Assembly: GCA_023248095.1 (NCBI GenBank)
Contig: JAHFFF010000089.1
Span: forward strand, 1-6,828
Source of the DNA: Candidatus Omnitrophota bacterium
GTDB lineage: Bacteria; Omnitrophota; Gorgyraeia; 1-14-0-20-64-10
DNA: 6,828 nt
Direction of reading: 5' to 3'
Position 1 is the first letter of the stretch. Every line of letters begins with the position of its first letter. Position numbers and translations under genes: made by a program. The notes beneath the pieces were generated by a model that was not told the origin of the DNA, made no database searches, and saw nothing but the letters and a program-made list of their open reading frames with translations. Shown one piece after another: positions 1-4,331 of the stretch.

Positions 1-1
1 C

Positions 2-121
2 TATGTCAAGGAAAGCCGCGAACAGTTCTTGTTCCTGACGGACCTGACGGTTCGAGGTAAGCAGGCGATCCGATCCCTCGGCATCCGATTTGCCCAGGCA
101 ACATTCGCCGAGACAAAATAG
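2..121 (+). CDS. C-terminal fragment of an unidentified protein (5' end outside window)
   Basis: A reading frame open from the window edge ends at TAG (119-121) after 39 codons and contains a stretch reading LTVRGKQAIRSLGIRF. By my hand count GC at codon positions 1, 2 and 3 is about 56, 41 and 67 percent, the order expected of a real gene in GC-rich DNA. The overlapping minus-strand frame is also open but has a lower GC3, so I prefer the plus strand. I do not recognise the family; the tail is basic and amphipathic, with no obvious membrane segment. Only the last 39 residues are visible, so no function is offered. Confidence 0.45.
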   Translation, partial: YVKESREQFLFLTDLTVRGKQAIRSLGIRFAQATFAETK

Positions 122-156
122 GGTTTCAAGAGACATGGGGTTCTCGGTCAGAAAGT

Positions 157-184
157 AGTTGCGAAGTTCGTCCAGCACGGGGAG
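157..184 (+). repeat. 28-bp direct repeat, copy A
   Basis: This 28-base stretch matches 1194-1221 at 25 of 28 positions; the differences are at 159, 167 and 176. It lies between the end of the upstream gene fragment and the orphan membrane gene. Together with copy B it brackets the orphan membrane gene and hicBA. It may be a recombination scar or a relic of a duplicated coding segment (see the minus-strand frame noted near copy B). The rest of 122-228 holds nothing else I can support except a short-spaced GGGAG (221-225) before the ATG at 229. Confidence 0.7.
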
Positions 185-228
185 TTTTTATTCTTAGAGA
201 GCTACTCCAGGCAAAATTACGGGAGAAT

Positions 229-609
229 ATGAATAGTCTTTTGTTGGGACTGAATGGAATAGCTGTTATTTCTACTGTTGTTTTTTGTGTTTGTCTGAAA
301 ACGTTACCGGAACAATATAGATCTTATATTGATGGCTTGTTGCTCGTAGCTGTTGCCGCAGCTACTGCGGGCCCGTTCGTCAAAAACCACCTACTTCTTA
401 AAAAAATTCCATCGCCGAAACCCAAAATAATCTTGCCGCTGCTTTGCCTGTTGGTTGGAATCAATCTGTTTTGTTTGGTTGTTATGTATCAAGATCAGCT
501 GAGCTTCAGCAGGGGATTCGGGCTAATTTTGTGCATCGGGATCTATCTGTTTGTATTCTTACCGCTCTGGATGGTTTTTCTTAGGCAACTTCGGAATAGC
601 CCTGCATAG
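229..609 (+). CDS. Orphan four-helix inner-membrane protein
   Basis: A 126-residue, strongly hydrophobic protein with four likely membrane helices at about residues 4-24, 35-51, 67-87 and 95-118. A basic, proline-rich loop (LKKIPSPKPK) lies between helices 2 and 3. No catalytic or ligand motif is visible and I do not recognise the family. The DNA is clearly AT-richer than every downstream gene, with many T-ending codons and T runs, which suggests recent acquisition. The start is ATG at 229, preceded by GGGAG only 3 bases upstream, so the ribosome site is suboptimal. It sits beside hicBA and inside the repeat-bracketed segment, so it may be accessory cargo, for example an immunity, phage-defence or superinfection-exclusion type membrane protein. 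That role is only a guess from context. Confidence 0.7.
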   Translation: MNSLLLGLNGIAVISTVVFCVCLKTLPEQYRSYIDGLLLVAVAAATAGPFVKNHLLLKKIPSPKPKIILPLLCLLVGINLFCLVVMYQDQLSFSRGFGLILCIGIYLFVFLPLWMVFLRQLRNSPA

Positions 610-707
610 CCAGCAGCTTCCCGGCTATTAAGACTTGGGTTTTGAAGGCTTCGGTCGGGTTGCGAAACGTGTCTAAGAGGGGGGCGCACTCATTTGCATT
701 CATTTTG

Positions 708-716
708 TGATATGCT
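708..716 (+). promoter_or_regulatory. Possible extended -10 promoter of hicBA
   Basis: TGATATGCT matches the extended -10 pattern TGnTATAAT at seven of its eight specified bases and lies 27 bases before the hicB start codon. A -35-like TTGCAT (694-699) is only 11 bases from it, too close to pair, so this would be a -35-independent extended -10 promoter. GAGGA at 731-735, 7 bases before the ATG, is a good ribosome binding site. The rest of 610-707 shows nothing I can support. Confidence 0.35.
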
Positions 717-742
717 TTATGTGAAAAAGCGAGGACAGACAG

Positions 743-955
743 ATGAAATTAGAGGTTATTCTTGAGAAAGACGAGGACGGGTTTTATGTGGCTTCTTGCC
801 CTGCCATCAAAGGGTGCCACTCGCAGGGACAGACCAAGCGGGAAGCTTTAGAGAATATTCGCGAAGCTATTTCCGGTTGTCTCGAAGTCCTCAATGAGCA
901 AGCCAAACGTCTGGGGCGCCGTCATCACGCTGAGCTGATTAGAATAGCCGTATAA
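743..955 (+). CDS. hicB: HicB-type antitoxin
   Basis: A 70-residue HicB-family antitoxin, expected to bind and neutralise the HicA mRNA interferase encoded immediately downstream. The partial RNase-H-like HicB fold is recognisable from the opening beta strand with DEDGFYVASCPAIKGCHSQG (residues 10-29), followed by the helix TKREALENIREAISGCLEVL (31-50). The C-terminus is short, ending in a single predicted strand (AELIRIAV). No separate ribbon-helix-helix or HTH DNA-binding domain is visible, so autorepression by HicB alone is not obvious. Gene order is antitoxin first. It is separated from hicA by 2 bases, so the two are almost certainly co-transcribed and translationally coupled. GAGGA at 731-735 supports the ATG at 743. 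Confidence 0.9.
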   Translation: MKLEVILEKDEDGFYVASCPAIKGCHSQGQTKREALENIREAISGCLEVLNEQAKRLGRRHHAELIRIAV

Positions 956-957
956 AA

Positions 958-1179
958 GTGGGTAAGCTGCCTGTCGTATCTGGTCGCGAGGTGGCTAAGG
1001 TTTTGCAAAGAGCCGGTTGGACTTTAGTCCGATGGCGTGGCAGCCACATGATTCTCACCAAAGAAGGCGAAGAAGCCACCCTCTCCATTCCCGATCATAA
1101 AGAGCTTGGCAGGGGTCTGCTTCGCGCGTTGCTCCGGGATGCCCGCCTTCCCACCAGCGATTTCACGGAGTTACTCTAA
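958..1179 (+). CDS. hicA: HicA-type mRNA interferase toxin
   Basis: A 73-residue HicA-family toxin with the double-stranded-RNA-binding-like fold that cleaves mRNA independently of ribosomes in this family. The diagnostic core is VLQRAGWTLVRWRGSHMIL (residues 15-33), where H30 in the GSH motif corresponds to the catalytic histidine. It is followed by IPDHKELGRGLLRALLRDARL (44-64), matching the usual 'hpgkel..gtlr.ilr.agl' tail. The start is GTG at 958, 2 bases after the hicB stop, with no Shine-Dalgarno of its own, so it probably depends on reinitiation after hicB. This would keep toxin below antitoxin. The length is normal for the family and the gene looks intact. Copy B of the 28-bp repeat starts 14 bases after its stop codon. 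Confidence 0.92.
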   Translation: MGKLPVVSGREVAKVLQRAGWTLVRWRGSHMILTKEGEEATLSIPDHKELGRGLLRALLRDARLPTSDFTELL

Positions 1180-1188
1180 AAAGGCGGA

Positions 1189-1202
1189 TTCGCAGCTGCG
1201 AA
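1189..1202. repeat. 14-bp perfect palindrome
   Basis: TTCGCAGCTGCGAA is its own reverse complement and lies 10 bases after the hicA stop, overlapping the left edge of repeat copy B. Copy A lacks the left half of the palindrome. It has no T-run behind it, so it is not a convincing terminator. A protein-binding or recombination site is possible but unproven. Confidence 0.5.
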
Positions 1203-1221
1203 GGTCGTCCAGTACGGGGAG
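1194..1221 (+). repeat. 28-bp direct repeat, copy B
   Basis: Partner of 157-184 (25 of 28 identical; differences at 1196, 1204 and 1213). It lies between hicA and the oxidase gene and marks the right edge of the bracketed accessory segment. Read on the minus strand, both copies encode a similar peptide (LPVLDELRNY in copy A, LPVLDDLRSC in copy B). In that frame the three differences are one synonymous change and two conservative ones (E/D, N/S), which hints at a coding origin. Confidence 0.7.
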
Positions 1222-1240
1222 CCATTCTCTGTTTGTTGGT

Positions 1241-1264
1241 GAGGAGGGCATGCAGTCCTTATGA
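1241..1264 (+). promoter_or_regulatory. Ribosome binding site with overlapping mini-ORF before the oxidase gene
   Basis: GAGGAGG (1241-1247) is a near-perfect Shine-Dalgarno sequence but lies 13 bases before the oxidase ATG (1261), longer than usual. A closer ATG at 1250 opens a four-codon frame (MQSL) whose TGA (1262-1264) overlaps the oxidase ATG in an ATGA arrangement. Initiation could occur directly at 1261, or by reinitiation after the mini-ORF, although the mini-ORF start is very close to the SD (2 bases). A similar layout occurs at 3755-3776. Confidence 0.4.
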
Positions 1265-1956
1265 TCGGACAAGCGAACGCGCCATCTGATCCCACGTGGC
1301 AAACGAGCAGGGATCCCGCGATTCTCAAAGCGGAGCAGCAGCGAACCCTTGCGGCGCCACGCCGACGCTGCGGGTTGCCGGCCCGGCTCCTGTTCGTCAC
1401 GATGGATCTTTGTTATGGCCGCCGTCGCACGCTGTCAAAATTCAAGGTGCTTGAGGTTGTTGCCCGTGTTCCTTATCAAGCGTGGGAGCATGTCGCCTAC
1501 ATCGCCATGACGCACACCTACGGCCGGCCCCACTTCGCCCGCCGGATTTTCGAGTTTGTCGTTGAAGCCCGCCGGCTACAGGACAACGAGCAGTGGCATC
1601 TTCTCATCCTTGAGGAGATGGTGCAAAGCCGGAGGGTTGGGGAGAGCTTCTTCTGGCACCGCATCATCCCGCAGATCCTTGCCTTCGCGTACTACCACGT
1701 CAGCTGGCTGCTGTACGTGATTAAGCCCGCTTTAAGCTACGGGCTCAACGCGGATTTCGAGGACCACGCCGAACACGAGTACATGGAGTTCGTCCGGGAA
1801 AACCCCGTGTTGGAACGGGAACCGTTCTTGAGCGACTTCCAGCAGGAATACGGAAGCTTTCCTTCGTGTGCGGTTTTATTCCGGCGCATCGCTCTCGATG
1901 AGCGCCTGCACAAAGAAGAGAGCTTGGAGCGCATCGCCCACGCCCGCTTCTCATGA
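1261..1956 (+). CDS. Alternative oxidase, plastid-terminal-oxidase (PTOX)-like di-iron quinol oxidase
   Basis: A 231-residue protein of the AOX/PTOX family, membrane-interfacial non-heme di-iron enzymes that oxidise quinol and reduce O2 to water without proton pumping. The alignment to PTOX by eye is strong. FKVLEVVARVPYQAW (61-75) matches PTOX 'FVLETIARVPYFAF', NEQWHLLILEEM (109-120) matches 'NEMHHLLIMEEL', and FWHRIIPQILAFAYYHVSWLLY (131-152) matches its hydrophobic helix. Then FEDHAEHEYMEF (166-177) matches 'VESHAYETYDKF', and LDERLHKEE (212-220) matches 'DDEAEH'. The six expected iron ligands are E65, E110, H113, E167, E214 and H217. It is compact, lacking the plant N-terminal transit peptide and the late PTOX insertion. 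The start at ATG 1261 is preferred because residues 43-60 already align to the family; the later ATG (residue 48) would cut into that region. A respiratory bypass or O2-scavenging role is inferred. Confidence 0.88.
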   Translation: MIGQANAPSDPTWQTSRDPAILKAEQQRTLAAPRRRCGLPARLLFVTMDLCYGRRRTLSKFKVLEVVARVPYQAWEHVAYIAMTHTYGRPHFARRIFEFVVEARRLQDNEQWHLLILEEMVQSRRVGESFFWHRIIPQILAFAYYHVSWLLYVIKPALSYGLNADFEDHAEHEYMEFVRENPVLEREPFLSDFQQEYGSFPSCAVLFRRIALDERLHKEESLERIAHARFS

Positions 1957-1972
1957 GGAACAAGGACACGCC

Positions 1973-2089
1973 ATGCGTGTTGGCGCGGTGGTGGCCGCGG
2001 CCGGGTTCCTATTCGGGCCGTTTCTCGGCCAGCTCTGGAAGATCGGCCACGACCACTGGGAGAAGGGAGGGGATGGTCGCGGAGGCTAA
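1973..2089 (+). CDS. Probable 38-residue membrane micropeptide
   Basis: The peptide begins MRVGAVVAAAGFLFGPFLGQ, giving one short hydrophobic helix (about residues 3-20), followed by a His/charged tail (WKIGHDHWEKGG). AAGGA at 1960-1964 lies 8 bases before the ATG. The gene starts 16 bases after the oxidase stop and its last 17 bases overlap the proposed start of the next gene. High GC3 and a sensible membrane-peptide composition favour this frame. The competing frame over the same bases (1953-2072) is Arg/Ser/Thr-rich and looks like an off-frame reading. I do not recognise the family. It could be an accessory peptide of the oxidase or only a spacer. Confidence 0.5.
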   Translation: MRVGAVVAAAGFLFGPFLGQLWKIGHDHWEKGGDGRGG

Positions 2090-3551
2090 CCGGGGGGTCC
2101 TGCCGGCGCTTTTCATCGTCGTCTGCCTGAATCTGCTGGCCCACTTCATTCCCTTCGAGCGGGTTTCGCTGGCCGGGGACGACATCCAGTACCTGACGAT
2201 CCCTCCGCAGGAGCGCTGGGAGTACGTCCGAAGCCAGACGGAGCCGCCCGCCGGGCGCTGCCTGGAGATCTGCTACATCGTTCTTCACTGGGTGGTTGGA
2301 GACCATCCGGCGCTGTGGGTTGTGCCGGTTTTCCTGACGAGCAGTCTTCTGGCCGGATGCGTTTACCTGTTGATGCGGCGGCTCATCGGGGATCCGGTCG
2401 GGAGCCTCCTCTGCTCCGTTCTCTACGTGCTTCTGCCGAACAAGGTGCAGCTTTACCACCACCTCGTGTACGCGCATATCCATGCCGTGCTTGCCTTCAC
2501 GGCAGTGAGCTTCCTCTTTTTCTTGGCTTACCTGAGGAGCTCCAAGCGTGTCCATCTTTTGGCCTCGGTGGCCTGCTACTCCATCACGATTTTTTGGTAT
2601 GAGCTGGGCTACTTCCTCCCCCTGGTTTTGGCGGTCGCGGCGTTCCCGCATGGGAAAAGGAAGTTGGGGGCGTGTCTCCTTTTCCTGGTGCCCGTGGTCC
2701 TCAACGTCCTCTGGCGGTCTGGGGTTTTCTCAGATGGGAATTTCCACCTGTACCCCGTGTACCGACAGGCGTTGCACGACATGACGTTCTGGGATAATCT
2801 GTACGGTGCGCGCAAGCTTTTCGTTGGGCGAGAGATGCAGAAATGGATCCTGTGCGGCCTGGCCCGCTTTCCCGCGATTGGATGCCCATGGCTGCTCCTC
2901 CTGGTGGTTGCCGACCAGGCGGTTCTCTGGGGATTCTTCCGGTGGTTTCGGAAAAGACGTTTCCCCGCGATTCCGCTTAGGCTTCTGCCGGTCTCGATTG
3001 CTATGGTACTCTTTTTCCTGGCGCCGGCCGCTCTGGGAGGTGAACTCCTGGGTCGGCATGCGGCCCTTGCAGACATCGGGTTCTGCATCCTGGCTGTCAT
3101 GGCACTGAGGTTTCTGGCTGGGTCTGGGGCGCTCCTGCGGTTCCTTCTGACCGCTCTGCTGGGCGTTGGTTTGGTGGTCTCCCAGGGGCTGGCATGGAGC
3201 CAGGTGGTTTCCTGCCGGATGAACCGGGCCATCCTGGAAACGCTGCGGGAGCAGGGGGGCTCCTTGACGAAGGTGGATCAAATCGTGATCGACCAGTACA
3301 GTCTCGCGCAAAGGATCCCCTCTTCCTGGGTGAAGGATCCCCGAAATTGCCTGGATAGCTACTGGGGGGTGGACGGTTTGCTGGGTGAAAACTTTCGGGG
3401 CGTGATTCTTTGGGTCACGGGAAAGAGGATCCCCCTGGAGATCATCCGGTCAGATCAGTGGAGGGTGCCCCGGGAGGAGACCCTCCTGATCGATTACGCG
3501 GCGGTCTATGCTCAGGGTTTCTACGATGGGCGAAGAAGCCCTGACCGGTGA
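2073..3551 (+). CDS. Polytopic membrane protein, GT-C glycosyltransferase-like
   Basis: A 492-residue protein with roughly 11-12 membrane helices (first at about 9-27, last at about 354-372) and a soluble C-terminal region of about 115 residues. After helix 1 the first loop carries an acidic pair, GDDIQY (D36, D37). A later helix reads FWYELGYFLPLVLA (174-187). This combination (an early acidic pair in an external loop, then a Glu-containing 'YE...LPL' helix) resembles GT-C integral-membrane glycosyltransferases that use polyprenyl-phosphate sugars, but the match is architectural and no specific family is claimed. The frame is open from ATG 1953, which overlaps the oxidase stop as ATGA, but those first 40 residues are Arg/Ser-rich and unlike a signal or helix. 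I therefore choose ATG 2073, which follows AAGGGAGGGG at 2063-2072. It is probably co-transcribed with the oxidase. The C-terminal region is unrecognised. Confidence 0.7.
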   Translation: MVAEANRGVLPALFIVVCLNLLAHFIPFERVSLAGDDIQYLTIPPQERWEYVRSQTEPPAGRCLEICYIVLHWVVGDHPALWVVPVFLTSSLLAGCVYLLMRRLIGDPVGSLLCSVLYVLLPNKVQLYHHLVYAHIHAVLAFTAVSFLFFLAYLRSSKRVHLLASVACYSITIFWYELGYFLPLVLAVAAFPHGKRKLGACLLFLVPVVLNVLWRSGVFSDGNFHLYPVYRQALHDMTFWDNLYGARKLFVGREMQKWILCGLARFPAIGCPWLLLLVVADQAVLWGFFRWFRKRRFPAIPLRLLPVSIAMVLFFLAPAALGGELLGRHAALADIGFCILAVMALRFLAGSGALLRFLLTALLGVGLVVSQGLAWSQVVSCRMNRAILETLREQGGSLTKVDQIVIDQYSLAQRIPSSWVKDPRNCLDSYWGVDGLLGENFRGVILWVTGKRIPLEIIRSDQWRVPREETLLIDYAAVYAQGFYDGRRSPDR

Positions 3552-3646
3552 AGGGCAGCGGGGAAGAGCCTTCCATTGCGGAGCCCTGGTTTCTGGCGTT
3601 CAACGCCGGGGTAGAGTTTCATCCGGTAATCCATCGGCTGGTTTAG
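3548..3646 (+). pseudogene. Short GTGA-coupled frame resembling a protein C-terminus (likely remnant)
   Basis: A 32-codon frame begins at GTG 3548, overlapping the stop of the upstream gene as GTGA, and ends at TAG 3644-3646. Its core, AEPWFLAFNAGVEFHPVI, looks like a folded-protein tail rather than random translation. From memory it resembles the C-terminal end of small (about 90 residue) conserved hypothetical proteins whose last strand reads like 'AEPWFLAFNA.VEFHPVM'. If so, the N-terminal two thirds are missing and this is a decayed fragment. Alternatively it is a tiny coupled ORF of the membrane-protein operon. The terminator follows 19 bases later. Confidence 0.4.
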
Positions 3647-3664
3647 CCTGACGCTGTAAGAGGG

Positions 3665-3702
3665 AAGGGGGACGTTTCGTAATGGAACGTCCCCCTTTGT
3701 TT
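3665..3702 (+). terminator. Strong intrinsic terminator
   Basis: A 12-bp perfect stem (AAGGGGGACGTT at 3665-3676 pairing with AACGTCCCCCTT at 3686-3697) encloses a 9-base loop and is followed by TTTGTTT. It separates the oxidase/membrane-protein block from the lipoprotein-sigma block. The remainder of the 3647-3772 gap holds no promoter I can support, although a promoter for the downstream block should lie in 3703-3755. Confidence 0.85.
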
Positions 3703-3754
3703 ATCAACTTACCCTTTGCGACACTTTTTGGGGCCTCCAGGCGTCTAAGGAGAT

Positions 3755-3776
3755 GAGGAGGCTAGAAATGAGATGA
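3755..3776 (+). promoter_or_regulatory. Ribosome binding site with overlapping two-codon mini-ORF before the lipoprotein gene
   Basis: GAGGAGG (3755-3761) is ideally placed (6 bases) for an ATG at 3768, but that frame is ATG AGA TGA. Its TGA (3774-3776) overlaps the lipoprotein ATG at 3773 as ATGA; the spacing to 3773 is 11 bases. Translation of the lipoprotein may use the SD directly or reinitiate after the mini-ORF. Confidence 0.4.
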
Positions 3777-4315
3777 ATGATACGGCGTTCGGACAAAAGA
3801 CACTCGTAAGCTTCATGGGATTGAGTTTGTTGCTAACAGGCTGTGCCTCGATGACCCCGGCGCAAAGAGGAGCTCTGCTGGGGTCCGCCGCCGGCGCAGG
3901 CTTGGGGGCGATCATCGGGCACCAGGCCGGAAGGAAGACGGCGGAGGGGGCTTTGATTGGGGCTGCAGCGGGAGGGATCGGGGGCGCCTTGATCGGCGAA
4001 TCGTCAGCCTCGCAATACTGCCCGACCTGCGGCCGGAGTTTTTTTGGAGACCAGACGTACTGCGAGTTTGACGGGACCGTGTTGAGGACGAAGGGAACAC
4101 CGGTCCAGACCGCTGCGCAGGCTCAGCTTGAGCCGGTCCAGGTGAGGCCTGTCGAGGTGCCGCAGATCCTGGTGATCAATGTTCCGAACAGCAACGGGAG
4201 CTTCACCCCCGTCACGCTGCAGCCGTCCAACAACGGAACGTACGTCGGCCCGCGAGGCGAGGTTTACCCGACCCGGCCGACGGTGGATCAATTGAAACAG
4301 TTGTATGGGAAATAA
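3773..4315 (+). CDS. Lipoprotein with glycine zipper, zinc ribbon and 'NNGTYVGP' C-terminal module
   Basis: A 180-residue envelope lipoprotein. A signal peptide ends in the lipobox LTGC (21-24), so C24 should be lipidated. Residues 33-75 are a glycine-zipper segment (GALLGSAAGAGLGAIIGHQAGRK, then GALIGAAAGGIGGALIG), typical of membrane-inserting outer-membrane-associated proteins. A small zinc ribbon follows: CPTCG (83-87) and YCEFDGTVL (96-104), matching the common 'CxxCG...fC..DGt.L' pattern with C83, C86 and C97. Residues 131-180 form a module, with NVPNSNGSF and NNGTYVGPRGEVYPTRPT, that recurs in the next gene. A zinc ribbon is unusual in a secreted lipoprotein. An internal start at M15 (MGLSLLLTGC) is a less likely alternative. 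It is first in the sigma-factor block and probably envelope-related; the exact role is unknown. Confidence 0.8.
   Translation: MNDTAFGQKTLVSFMGLSLLLTGCASMTPAQRGALLGSAAGAGLGAIIGHQAGRKTAEGALIGAAAGGIGGALIGESSASQYCPTCGRSFFGDQTYCEFDGTVLRTKGTPVQTAAQAQLEPVQVRPVEVPQILVINVPNSNGSFTPVTLQPSNNGTYVGPRGEVYPTRPTVDQLKQLYGK
4163..4312 (+). repeat. Duplicated coding module, copy 1 (C-terminus of the lipoprotein)
   Basis: These bases encode residues 131-180 of the lipoprotein. The 50 residues align without gaps to those encoded at 4632-4781, with 34 of 50 identical by hand count. The most conserved parts are NVPN.NGS and NNGTYVGP.GEVYPT.PT. Both copies end exactly at the C-terminus. Confidence 0.85.
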
Positions 4316-4331
4316 GGGGAGGGTGCCTAAG

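Noticed and set aside
1..187. Minus-strand gene across the left edge
   Set aside because: The frame is open, but its codon-position composition is weaker than that of the plus frame ending at 121. Kept only as a possible relic linked to the repeats.
601..625. AGCC...GGCT inverted repeat after the orphan membrane gene as a terminator
   Set aside because: The stem is only 4 bp with a long loop and no U-tract.
694..716. Classical -35/-10 promoter pair TTGCAT and TATGCT for hicBA
   Set aside because: Spacing is 11 bases, too short; only the extended -10 is retained.
1953..2072. N-terminal extension of the GT-C-like protein from ATG 1953 (ATGA overlap with the oxidase stop)
   Set aside because: The 40 extra residues are Arg/Ser/Thr-rich and lack structure. 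A better start with an SD-like purine tract exists at 2073, and a more protein-like frame (1973-2089) covers the same bases. It is not excluded.
1737..2651. 304-codon minus-strand open frame opposite the oxidase and membrane-protein genes
   Set aside because: It is antisense to confidently identified coding on the plus strand (AOX ligand motifs, membrane helices). Its product is Arg/Gln/Pro-rich with no recognisable motif, as expected of an antisense frame in GC-rich DNA.
2609..3311. Two overlapping minus-strand frames of 193 and 207 codons inside the GT-C-like gene
   Set aside because: Off-frame products of a hydrophobic plus-strand gene, low complexity and without motifs.
3703..3755. ECF-type promoter (AACTT ... 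TCTAA) upstream of the lipoprotein
   Set aside because: The two elements are about 32 bases apart, far beyond ECF promoter spacing.
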